The position numbers were made by a program, and so were the translations under genes. Below, in pieces: positions 16,843 through 24,422 of a stretch of 64,000 nucleotides of DNA. This stretch comes from HLUCCA09 sp039822045. Its GTDB lineage: Bacteria; Pseudomonadota; Alphaproteobacteria; Rhodobacterales; Rhodobacteraceae. The notes under the pieces were generated by a model. That model was not told the DNA's origin and did no database searches. It worked only from the letters and a program-made list of their open reading frames with translations. Positions within the stretch are counted from its first letter, which is position 1. The number at the start of each line of letters is the position of its first letter. Location: the NCBI GenBank assembly GCA_039822045.1, contig JBCBMY010000002.1, forward strand, positions 124,001 through 188,000. Reading direction: 5' to 3'.

Positions 16843-16850
16843 TGTATACA
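16843..16850. promoter_or_regulatory. second GTATAC palindrome (TGTATACA)
   Basis: Eight-base palindrome matching the core of the site at 16779-16788, four bases from the permease stop codon. Together they could allow looping or cooperative repression by the FadR-type regulator. Confidence 0.45.
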
Positions 16851-16854
16851 GGTT

Positions 16855-17607
16855 TCAGGTCAGGGCCGACCAGAGGAGGCGCAGGGCGATGATCGCCAGG
16901 AGCAAGAGAACCACGCGGTCGAACACCTCCTTGGAGGCAAATCGGGCGGCGAAGGCGCCGACCGGGATGCCGCCGGCCATGACGGCGGAGGCGGCGAGCG
17001 ACAGGGCAAAGCGCTCGGCCGTCATCACGTCGAACGCCCAGAGCATGGGGATCTGCACGATCGCAAGGGCCAGGAAGTAGACGGCGATGGTGGCGATGAA
17101 CGCCTCGCGCGCCGGCCGCATGGCGTTGAGAAAGGTGATGGAGATCGGCGCCGAAACGCCCCCTGCCCCCTGGAGGATGCCGCCCGCGAACCCGGCGGGC
17201 CGGGCAAGGCGCAGCCCGGTCTCCGCCGGCAGGACCCAGTCGGGATGCGCCAGGCGCAGGCCGATATAGAGGAACACGATGAACGAGAGGCCGGCGAGAA
17301 GCGCATCGCCCGCGAGGCTGACGAGGAGGAGCGTGCCGGCGATGGTGCCGACCGCGCCGCCCAGGGCAAAGCGCTCGGCCAGGCCCGTGGCGGGGCGGTG
17401 CGCGCGGAAGGCCCAGGCCTGCCAGGTGTTGGTGAGAAGCGCAGGCACGGTGAAGAGCGCGACAGCGGTGGGGACATCGTAGATCAGCGCGACGGTCGGC
17501 ACGGCGATGATCGGTGCCCCGGCCCCGACCGCGCCCTTCAGGACGCCGCCCGCGAAGTAGGCGAGCGCCGCGTAGAGGAGGGCGAGGTCGGGGGCAAACT
17601 GCATCAT
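16855..17607 (-). CDS. TauE/SafE (TSUP) family permease
   Basis: 250 aa inner-membrane protein with about seven or eight hydrophobic segments. The two TSUP half-repeats are visible: GVLKGAVGAGAPIIAVP near the N-terminus and GGILQGAGGVSAPISITF at mid-length. The family includes exporters of sulfite, sulfoacetate and other organic anions. It follows the second TRAP large-subunit gene by 109 bp on the same strand. Cargo unknown; an anion tied to the substrate of that TRAP system is plausible. Confidence 0.85.
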   Translation of the reverse strand: MMQFAPDLALLYAALAYFAGGVLKGAVGAGAPIIAVPTVALIYDVPTAVALFTVPALLTNTWQAWAFRAHRPATGLAERFALGGAVGTIAGTLLLVSLAGDALLAGLSFIVFLYIGLRLAHPDWVLPAETGLRLARPAGFAGGILQGAGGVSAPISITFLNAMRPAREAFIATIAVYFLALAIVQIPMLWAFDVMTAERFALSLAASAVMAGGIPVGAFAARFASKEVFDRVVLLLLAIIALRLLWSALT

Positions 17608-17716
17608 CGGGTTCAGGTGGCGCGGCAGGGGCCGCGGGAAAGGGTGGCCGTCGCGTGCGTCGGTCGGACGGGAGACCGGGGAGCGGCGGTAGCGTGACTT
17701 GGCGACGCGGACGGGC

Positions 17717-19030
17717 TCACATCTGGCCGGGGAGGAAGAGGACGAGGCCCGGCACGGCGAGCAGGAGCAGAAGGCGCAGGATGTCGACGAGCCAGAAGGG
17801 CGTGACGCCTCGGAATATGGTCGCGGTCGATACGTTGCCGACCACGCCTTTCAGGACGAAGACATTGAGGCCGACGGGGGGCGTGATCAGGCTGATCTCG
17901 GTCACGACGACCACGACGATGCCGAACCAGACCGGGTCGAAGCCCAGCCCCGTGACGACCGGGAAGAAGATCGGGACGGTGAGGAGCAGCATCGACAGGC
18001 TCTCGAAGACGCAGCCGAGGAGGATGTAGATGAGGATGATCAGGCCCATGACCATCCAGGGCGCGATCTCGTAGGCGGTGACGAGATCGGACAGGGCGAC
18101 GGGAAAGCCCGCGCGGTTGACGAAGTTCGAAAAGATCCAGGCACCGATCAGGACGGCGAAGAGCGAGGCGGCGGTCATCGCGGTTTCGCGCAGGACCTCG
18201 AGCGTGTCGCGGAACGACAGGCGGCGGCGGGCGAGCGCGATCAGGCAGGCGCCCATGGCGCCCATGCCGGCAGCTTCGGTGGGGGAAAAGGCGATGTTGA
18301 GGGGCTCGACGTCAAAGACGCCGTAGAGGCCGCCGATGACGAGAAAGAACAGCAGCAGGACCGCCCAGACCTCGCGCAGGGCCGTCCAGCGCCCGGGCCA
18401 GTCGGTGCGGTCGCCTTCGGGGCCGGCGGCGGGGTCGCGCCAGACCGTGAAGCGGACGGCGGCGAGGTAGAAGGCGATGCCGATGGCGCCGGGAATGATG
18501 CCGGCGATGAAGAGCTGGCCGATGGAGGTTTCGGTCAGGAGCCCGTAGATGACGAGGATCACCGAGGGCGGGATGAGGATGCCGAGCGTGCCGCCCGCCG
18601 CGATCGAGGCGGTCGAGAGCCGATCGGCATAGCCGTAGCGGCGCATCTCGGGCATGGCGACCTTGGACATCGTCGCGGCGGTCGCGAGCGAGGAGCCGGA
18701 GATCGCGGCGAAGCCGCCGCAAGCCACGATGGTGGCCATCGCGAGCCCGCCCTTGAGGTGCCCGAGGAAGGCATTGGAAGCGGCATAGAGCTCGCGGCTG
18801 ATCCCGCCCTTGTTCACGAAGAGGCCCATCAGAATGAAGAGCGGGATGACCGAGAGCCCGTAATCCTGGCTGGTGTCGATGATCAGCCGGGCGACCATCG
18901 AGATCGAGGCGCGGAAGTTCGTCTCGAGCATGAAGCCGATCATGCCGACAAAGCCCATGGCAAAGGCAATGGGCACGCGGACGAGAACGAGCGCGAGGAC
19001 GGCCGCGAACCCGATCAGCCCCTCAAGCAC
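17717..19030 (-). CDS. dctM: TRAP transporter large permease (second system)
   Basis: 437 aa multi-spanning membrane protein. Signatures are FILMGLFVNKGGISRELY, GGFAAISGSSLATAATMSKV, AGGTLGILIPPSVILVIYG and LITPPVGLNVFVLKG. I use GTG 19030 (VLEGLIGFAAVLALVLVRV), which overlaps the small-subunit stop by eight bases; an ATG further upstream would add residues outside the family start. With the genes at 19023 and 19705 it forms a P-Q-M operon divergent from the MarR gene and the indole-type operon, so it may import that operon's substrate. Confidence 0.93.
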   Translation of the reverse strand: MLEGLIGFAAVLALVLVRVPIAFAMGFVGMIGFMLETNFRASISMVARLIIDTSQDYGLSVIPLFILMGLFVNKGGISRELYAASNAFLGHLKGGLAMATIVACGGFAAISGSSLATAATMSKVAMPEMRRYGYADRLSTASIAAGGTLGILIPPSVILVIYGLLTETSIGQLFIAGIIPGAIGIAFYLAAVRFTVWRDPAAGPEGDRTDWPGRWTALREVWAVLLLFFLVIGGLYGVFDVEPLNIAFSPTEAAGMGAMGACLIALARRRLSFRDTLEVLRETAMTAASLFAVLIGAWIFSNFVNRAGFPVALSDLVTAYEIAPWMVMGLIILIYILLGCVFESLSMLLLTVPIFFPVVTGLGFDPVWFGIVVVVVTEISLITPPVGLNVFVLKGVVGNVSTATIFRGVTPFWLVDILRLLLLLAVPGLVLFLPGQM

Positions 19031-19523
19031 GCAAGCTCTCCAGATAGTGGGGGGCAAAGGCGCCGATCAGGCCGCGCAGGATCAGGACGAGCGCTGTCAG
19101 CCCCGTCATCACGGCGATGAACCAGCCGATGTAGTGGAGCGGCAGGCCCAGATACTCCATCACGTCGCCATAGGAGCGGGCGCGTTCGGCGAGGTCCCAC
19201 ACGCGCAGCGCGGGCCAGGTTAGGATCGCGCCGCAGAAGAGGTTGACGGCGACGTCGCGCCAGCGCTCGAGCCGGTAGCGGGTGAAGAGCGGGTCGGCGA
19301 GGTCGACGGCAATCTGGCCACCCTGCCCCGAGAGCGTTGGCATCACCGAAAAGACGATGATCGCCATGAGAAGCCGCGTCATGTCGGCCCCCCACTGGAG
19401 CGGCGCGTTGAAGATCGAGCGCAGCATCACGTCGGTGAAGGTCATGACCATCAGGAGGAAGAGCGCGGCGGAGGCCACGAGTGCGGGGAGCAGGACGAGC
19501 TGGCGCAGGACGGCGCGGAGCAT
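19023..19523 (-). CDS. dctQ: TRAP transporter small permease (second system)
   Basis: 166 aa, four membrane helices. Typical DctQ features are MTFTDVMLRSIFNAPLQWG and SGQGGQIAVDLAD, with PLHYIGWFIAVMTGLTALVL at the end. GGAG five bases before ATG 19523 decides the start over an upstream candidate. It follows the binding-protein gene after a 181-bp gap that holds a strong hairpin. Confidence 0.9.
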   Translation of the reverse strand: MLRAVLRQLVLLPALVASAALFLLMVMTFTDVMLRSIFNAPLQWGADMTRLLMAIIVFSVMPTLSGQGGQIAVDLADPLFTRYRLERWRDVAVNLFCGAILTWPALRVWDLAERARSYGDVMEYLGLPLHYIGWFIAVMTGLTALVLILRGLIGAFAPHYLESLRA

Positions 19524-19660
19524 GGCTTCTCCGGAATGCGGCGTCACGGTTGGTTCGATGCGTGGCGCGGGGTGTGCGGAGGGACGGTCGGGGCGCGCGC
19601 GGGGCGCGCCGGGTAACGGCGGGAGGCCATCGGGGCCGGGGGATCACATCGGTGGCGCGC

Positions 19661-19685
19661 GCGGGGCCCCGGGTCGGGGCCCCGC
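19661..19685 (-). terminator. intercistronic hairpin between TRAP dctP and dctQ
   Basis: Ten-base perfect arms GCGGGGCCCC (19661-19670) and GGGGCCCCGC (19676-19685) with a five-base loop. It starts 20 bases after the dctP stop. There is no T-run on the minus strand. It probably works as an mRNA stabiliser or attenuator that keeps binding-protein expression above that of the membrane subunits. Confidence 0.65.
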
Positions 19686-19704
19686 TTTGGGCGTGGGTCT
19701 GGCC

Positions 19705-20733
19705 CTAGTTGGTGGCGCCGTGGGCGGCCATTTCGGAGATCACCATCTCGTAGGCCGCGCCGGCATCGACCCCGGCATCGGCAAGCTCGGCCAGCACCTT
19801 GGCCCGCACCTCCTCGGCGATCGCGGCGAACGCCTCCTGATCCTCGGCAGAGGCCGTGGTGATCGTGTTGTCGTCGGCCGCCTCGGTGGCCTCGCGGCCG
19901 ATCCGGTCGATCTCGTCCCAGGCTGCCCCCATCATGGTGGAAGCGGTGAGGCCGAACACCTCGGCATCGAGCGTCGCCTGGAGGTCGTCGGGCAAGCCGT
20001 CGAAGGCGTCCTGGCTCATCAGCACCGCGAAGGAGCCGCGATAGAGGCCGCCCGGCATTTCGTAGAGATGCGGCGCGACCTCGGTCAGCTTGAAGCCGAC
20101 GCGGCCCTCGAGCGGCATGGCGACGGCGTCGGCCGCGCCGGAATCGAGCGTCTCGTAGACCTTGGGCGCGGGCACGTTGATTCCGATCAGGCCGAGCGAC
20201 GCGCCGACATCGCCGGACACACCGCCGCCGATCCGAGTCTTCAGGCCGTCGAGATCGGCGAGGCTCGCCACCTCCTTGTTGACATGCATCTGGCCGGGGC
20301 CGTGGGTGGTGAGGGCCACGAGCTTGACGCCGCGATGCTCGTCGAGATCGGCCAGGTGCTCCTCGTGGACCTTCCAGTAGGCGGCCGAGGCGGCCTCGGC
20401 GGTGCCTTCGTAGCCCGGTAGCTCGATCAGCTTGGTGCCGACGAAGCGGCCGGGCTGGTAGCCGTGGAAGATGATCGTGAGGTCGGCCGCGCCATCGAGG
20501 ATGAGGTCCATCTGGGCGGGCGGGGGCGCGAGGCCATAGACGACCTCGGTGGTCACGGCGCCGCCGGTCGCCTCCTCGATCATCGTCTTGAGGTTCTCGA
20601 ACATGATGGCGTTGACGCCGTGCGACGGCGGCAGCCACGACGAGACGGTGAGCGTGTGATCCTGCGCGAGGGCCGCGCCGGAAAGCGAAAGGCCGAGCGC
20701 AGCGGCGCCGGCAAGACGTGCAAGATGGGTCAT
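19705..20733 (-). CDS. dctP: TRAP transporter substrate-binding protein (second system)
   Basis: 342 aa periplasmic receptor. Signal peptide MTHLARLAGAAALGLSLSGA with cleavage after ALAQ; GGGAGAG precedes ATG 20733. DctP-type features are LDGLKTRIGGGVSGD (ligand Arg), VYETLDSGAADAVAMPLEG and GGLYRGSFAVLMSQDAFDGL. First gene of the second TRAP operon. The MarR-type palindrome at 20895-20910 lies between it and the divergent MarR gene, which suggests joint control with the Rieske/Ior operon. An aromatic or indolic carboxylate would fit, by inference. Confidence 0.92.
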   Translation of the reverse strand: MTHLARLAGAAALGLSLSGAALAQDHTLTVSSWLPPSHGVNAIMFENLKTMIEEATGGAVTTEVVYGLAPPPAQMDLILDGAADLTIIFHGYQPGRFVGTKLIELPGYEGTAEAASAAYWKVHEEHLADLDEHRGVKLVALTTHGPGQMHVNKEVASLADLDGLKTRIGGGVSGDVGASLGLIGINVPAPKVYETLDSGAADAVAMPLEGRVGFKLTEVAPHLYEMPGGLYRGSFAVLMSQDAFDGLPDDLQATLDAEVFGLTASTMMGAAWDEIDRIGREATEAADDNTITTASAEDQEAFAAIAEEVRAKVLAELADAGVDAGAAYEMVISEMAAHGATN

Positions 20734-20894
20734 TTGTCTCTCCCTGTCAGTGCGGTCTGGGTCAGTGCGTCTGACTTCCTGTGGCGCAAGGGTTGCCCGC
20801 AATCGCGGTATGCCGCAACGGCCGTATCGGGCGATCCCCTGCCCTGCTGCCGTGCGCCTGCGAATCCGGCCGCCCCCTTGCGGCTGGACCATGA

Positions 20895-20910
20895 ATATGC
20901 GTTTGCATAT
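20895..20910. promoter_or_regulatory. MarR operator candidate ATATGCGTTTGCATAT
   Basis: Inverted repeat ATATGC-N4-GCATAT between the divergent dctP (start 20733) and marR (start 20936). The same arms and spacing recur at 22248-22263 ahead of the ior operon, and both four-base spacers end in TTT. It lies 25 bp before the MarR start codon, consistent with autorepression. Confidence 0.75.
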
Positions 20911-20935
20911 ATTCTGTCCAGCGGAGGAGCGGGCT

Positions 20936-21415
20936 TTGGACGATGGCGGCGGGCGCAAGGGCGGTGGCCCGGGGATCACCGAGGACGGGCTGGAGGTGTT
21001 TGCGCCCTACCTGATGAATCGCATCCTGCGCCGCTATAATGCAAGCGTCGACCGGGCGGTGAAGGAGGCGGGCCAGACGGTGCCGCGCCTCAGGGCGCTT
21101 GCTGCGCTGGCGGCCCATGGGGCGCTGACGGTGAACGACCTGTCGGTGTACTCGGTGGCCGAGCAGAGCTCGACGAGCCGGCTGGTGGAGCAGATGGCGG
21201 GCGAGGCCCTGGTCACGCGGAGAGTGAGCGGCGAGGACAGCCGGGTGCGGCTGGTCGAGTTGACCGATCACGGGCGGACGGTGTTCGAGACCGTGTTCCC
21301 ACGCATGCTGGAGGCCGAGGGGCAGATGCTCGATGGGTTGGGCGCCGGCGAACGGGAGGCCTTTCTCGCGACCTTGCGCAAGATCCTCGCGAATGTACGG
21401 CAGACGCCGATCTGA
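20936..21415 (+). CDS. MarR family transcriptional regulator
   Basis: 159 aa winged-helix regulator. The DNA-binding part reads TVNDLSVYSVAEQSSTSRLVEQM, followed by the wing VTRRVSGEDSRVRLVELTDHG. I place the start at TTG 20936 because AGGAG lies six bases ahead and an ATG at 20891 would sit on the operator. MarR proteins usually release DNA on binding aromatic acids or CoA thioesters. The shared palindromes at 20895 and 22247 suggest it controls itself, the divergent TRAP operon and the ten-gene oxidoreductase operon. Confidence 0.9.
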   Translation: MDDGGGRKGGGPGITEDGLEVFAPYLMNRILRRYNASVDRAVKEAGQTVPRLRALAALAAHGALTVNDLSVYSVAEQSSTSRLVEQMAGEALVTRRVSGEDSRVRLVELTDHGRTVFETVFPRMLEAEGQMLDGLGAGEREAFLATLRKILANVRQTPI

Positions 21416-21584
21416 CCCGCCACCGGCCGACCAACTGCTTTGAGCCTGGTCGCGCGGTGGGTCCGACACCTTGATCCGGGAATCGGGTTGGATGGATTAT
21501 TGCGATATCGGCGACGTCGCTCTTGGCATTCGGGAGGGATCCGATACGGAGTGCTTAGCCCGAGCATCAATTGGACGCAGAGCC

Positions 21585-21992
21585 TTGAGATACCCGTTTC
21601 TGATATCGCCCGCGATTTTCGTTTGGCTGGTGGCGTGTTCACCCCAGATCTCCACCGCCCCGATAGACCTTGCCCGATTTGGCAGCGCGCAAAACCTGAC
21701 GCCCACGTCGGTGGCTCCGGCGAGAGTGCTGAGCTATTTCGACTCGGGCGCAGCCCTGTTCCAGTTAAGCGACGCGACGGGGATCCAGTGTGTGGCGAGG
21801 AGTGATCTGTATGAGGTGCCCTTCACCACGCCGGCCATCCTGAACATTCCGACCTTTGAAGAGGCGTCGTCGGATACCGTCGTGACCTGCCGGTATCGGG
21901 ATCAGACCGAGACGCGAACCGCCACCTGTTTCATTCTGCGCGATGGAAACACCTGCGACTACGCGGATCTATCGTTCATTTTCCGGCAGTGA
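21585..21992 (+). CDS. small putative lipoprotein
   Basis: Unrecognised protein. Reading from TTG 21585 gives a compact lipoprotein signal (MRYPFLISPAIFVWLVACS, lipobox Cys18) and a 117-residue mature part with four cysteines, including a CRYRDQTETRTATCF pair that could form a disulfide. The frame is open further upstream (ATG 21492), but that would give an overlong n-region. No convincing ribosome site distinguishes them. G+C is visibly lower than in the neighbours, hinting at separate origin. It sits alone between marR and the ior operon with no obvious functional link. Confidence 0.5.
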   Translation: MRYPFLISPAIFVWLVACSPQISTAPIDLARFGSAQNLTPTSVAPARVLSYFDSGAALFQLSDATGIQCVARSDLYEVPFTTPAILNIPTFEEASSDTVVTCRYRDQTETRTATCFILRDGNTCDYADLSFIFRQ

Positions 21993-22246
21993 GGGGCGCG
22001 TGGGCCTGAGCGCCATGGACAGGTTGAGGGCGCCAGCCGCCCCGGACGGTCATACCGCGAGGCGGCAGGCGGTCGCGCACTGAGCGTCGACCGTTATCCG
22101 GCGTGGAACGGCCGTTGCCAAACCTCGCGCAGGCCGGACCGCCCGCGCCGGCCCTCGGCTTTCCCGCAATGGGTTCGCTCCGTTTGGACGTTTAAGCGCG
22201 TGGCGCACGTCGTGGCGGTGCCGGCTTGCGACTCGCTTTGCGCTGA

Positions 22247-22264
22247 TATATGCATTTGCATATA
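22247..22264. promoter_or_regulatory. MarR operator TATATGCATTTGCATATA
   Basis: Perfect 8-bp inverted repeat with a TT centre, ending 16 bases before the iorA-like start codon. Its core ATATGC-N4-GCATAT matches the site in front of marR. A bound dimer would block initiation of the whole ten-gene operon. The 254 bp before it (21993-22246) contain nothing else I can identify. Confidence 0.8.
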
Positions 22265-22280
22265 AATGTGGGAGGCGGCG

Positions 22281-24422
22281 ATGGCCGAGCGGTCGTTCGC
22301 GCGGGAGGTTCAGGATCTGAGGTTGGGCGCGGGCGAGACGTTCCGCGGCGAGGGGATTCTGGCGATCACCAAGGCGCTGTTGGAGAACGGCGTGGGCTAT
22401 GTCGGCGGCTATCAGGGCTCGCCCATCAGCCACCTGATGGACGTGCTGGCCGATGCGCAGGACATTCTGGGCGAGCTTGGCGTGCATTTCGAAGCCTCGG
22501 CCTCGGAGGCGGCGGCGGGCGCGATGCTGGCGGCCTCGGTGCATTACCCGATCCGGGGGGCGGTGACGTTCAAGTCGACTGTGGGAACCAATGTGGCAGC
22601 CGACGCGCTGGCGAACCTGGCATCGGGCGGCGTCACGGGCGGCGCGCTGGTGATCGTGGGGGAGGATTACGGCGAAGGCTCGTCGATCATGCAGGAGCGG
22701 AGCCACGCTTTTGCGATGAAGAGCCAGATCTGGCTGTTGGACCCGCGGCCGGACCTGCCGGCGATTGTGAAGGCGGTCAGCGACGGATTTGCCCTGTCGG
22801 AGGCGTCAAACAGCCCCGTGATGCTGCAGGTGCGGATCCGGGCCTGCCACATGACGGGGACGTTCGCGGCACGGGACAATCGGGCGCCTGACATGACGGT
22901 GCGGGAGGCGCTCGACGCGCCAAGGCGGGACCATAGCCGGATCGTGCTGCCGCCCTCGTCGTTCCTGCATGAGCAGGAGAAGGTGACAAAGCGGCGCCCG
23001 GCGGCGGAGGCGTTCATCCGGAAACGGGGCCTCAACGAGCGGGTCGGGCCCGAGGCGCGGGTCGGGCTGATCCTGCAGGGTGGGATGCATAACGGCGTGG
23101 TGCGGGCGCTGGAGGCGCTGGGGCTGGCCGACGCCTGGGGCGAGACCGAGGTGCCGCTTTATGTGCTGAACGTGACCTATCCGCTGGTGGCCGACGAGGT
23201 GCTGGAATTCTGCGCCGGCAAGGACGCGGTGCTGGTCGTGGAAGAGGGCCATCCCGGCTATATCGAGCAGGAGATCCGGGCGATCCTGCACCGGGCCGGG
23301 GCCCGCGCGCGGGTGGCAGGGAAGGACCCGTTTCCCGAGGCTGGAGAGCTGACGGCGCAGGTGATGGAAGCGGCGATCCGGTCGTTCATCGAGACCGAGG
23401 CACCCCAGATGCTGGGCGACCGGGCGCGCGCGCCGAACCTGCCGCCGCGGCTGGTGGGCCCGGCGATCGACGACAATGTGCCGGCGCGGCCGCCCTCGTT
23501 CTGCGTGGGCTGCCCGGAGCGGCCGATCTTTGCGGCGACGAAACTCGTCGAGGAGGAGCTGGGGGAGCATCACATCGCCGCTGACATCGGGTGCCACCTG
23601 TTTTCGATCAACGCGCCCTTCGACCTCGGCGCCACGACGATGGGCTATGGGCTGGGTCCCGCCTCGGCGAGCGCGTTCAACGCCAAGGGCGCGCGGCGCT
23701 CGATTTCGTTTCTGGGCGATGGCGGGTTCTGGCACAACGGGCTGACCTCGTCGGTCGGCAACGCGGTCTTCAACGACAATGACGGCGTGATCGTGATCGT
23801 CGACAATTACTATTCGGCGGCGACGGGCGGGCAGGACATTCTGTCGAGCCGGGCGGCGAACAAGAGCAAGGCGACCGGGCACCCGATCACCAAGGCCGTG
23901 AAGGGCATGGGGGTGAATTGGGTGCGGCAGGTGGACCGGACCTATGACGTGGGCGCGATCCGGGATGTGTTGCGCGAGGCACTGACCACCGAGGCGACGG
24001 GGCCCAAGGTGATCGTGGCCTCATCGGAATGCATGCTGAACCGGCAGCGGCGCGAGAAGCCGCTCGCGAAGAAAGCCGTGGCCGACGGCAAGCGCGTGGT
24101 GCGGACGCGGTTTGGTGTCGACGAGGATGTGTGCACCGGCGACCATGCCTGCATCCGGCTGTCGGGCTGCCCGTCGCTGACGCTGAAGGAGACGGGCGAT
24201 ATCCTGCGTGACGAGCCGGTGGTGGCGATCGACGAAAGCTGTGTCGGATGCGGGAATTGCGGGGAGGTCGCGGATGCGGCGGTTCTCTGCCCCTCGTTCT
24301 ACCAGGCGGATTACGTGCAGAATGCCGGGGGCTGGGAGCAGTGGATCGCGGGCCTGCGCGCCCGTGTAATCGGCGCACTGCAGCGGCGGCGGGCGGCGCG
24401 GCGACTGGAGCTGCGCGCGTGA
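22281..24422 (+). CDS. indolepyruvate:ferredoxin oxidoreductase alpha-type subunit (IorA-like)
   Basis: TPP- and Fe-S-dependent 2-oxoacid oxidoreductase subunit, 713 aa. N-terminal pyrimidine-binding part: GVGYVGGYQGSPISHLMDVL and VTFKSTVGTNVAADALANL. TPP/Mg part in the second half: FCVGCPERPIFAATKLVEE, SFLGDGGFWHNGL and DNYYSAATGGQD. The C-terminal ferredoxin-like domain has CxxCxxC (CVGCGNC, about residue 653) and a second cluster near residue 616 (CTGDHAC). GGGAGG supports ATG 22281 over 22266. IorA-type enzymes convert aryl 2-oxoacids to aryl-CoA plus CO2. In this operon isatinate, an aryl glyoxylate, is a tempting substrate; indolepyruvate is the conventional alternative. Confidence 0.9.
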   Translation: MAERSFAREVQDLRLGAGETFRGEGILAITKALLENGVGYVGGYQGSPISHLMDVLADAQDILGELGVHFEASASEAAAGAMLAASVHYPIRGAVTFKSTVGTNVAADALANLASGGVTGGALVIVGEDYGEGSSIMQERSHAFAMKSQIWLLDPRPDLPAIVKAVSDGFALSEASNSPVMLQVRIRACHMTGTFAARDNRAPDMTVREALDAPRRDHSRIVLPPSSFLHEQEKVTKRRPAAEAFIRKRGLNERVGPEARVGLILQGGMHNGVVRALEALGLADAWGETEVPLYVLNVTYPLVADEVLEFCAGKDAVLVVEEGHPGYIEQEIRAILHRAGARARVAGKDPFPEAGELTAQVMEAAIRSFIETEAPQMLGDRARAPNLPPRLVGPAIDDNVPARPPSFCVGCPERPIFAATKLVEEELGEHHIAADIGCHLFSINAPFDLGATTMGYGLGPASASAFNAKGARRSISFLGDGGFWHNGLTSSVGNAVFNDNDGVIVIVDNYYSAATGGQDILSSRAANKSKATGHPITKAVKGMGVNWVRQVDRTYDVGAIRDVLREALTTEATGPKVIVASSECMLNRQRREKPLAKKAVADGKRVVRTRFGVDEDVCTGDHACIRLSGCPSLTLKETGDILRDEPVVAIDESCVGCGNCGEVADAAVLCPSFYQADYVQNAGGWEQWIAGLRARVIGALQRRRAARRLELRA

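Noticed and set aside
22050..22706. Minus-strand ORF across the ior promoter
   Set aside because: Arginine/histidine-rich shadow composition, spans the operator palindrome and antisense to the IorA-like start; no family features.
24248..24418. Longer N-terminus for the IorB-like protein
   Set aside because: It would run through the Fe-S domain of the IorA-like gene; GTG 24419 overlaps the stop in the usual coupled manner.
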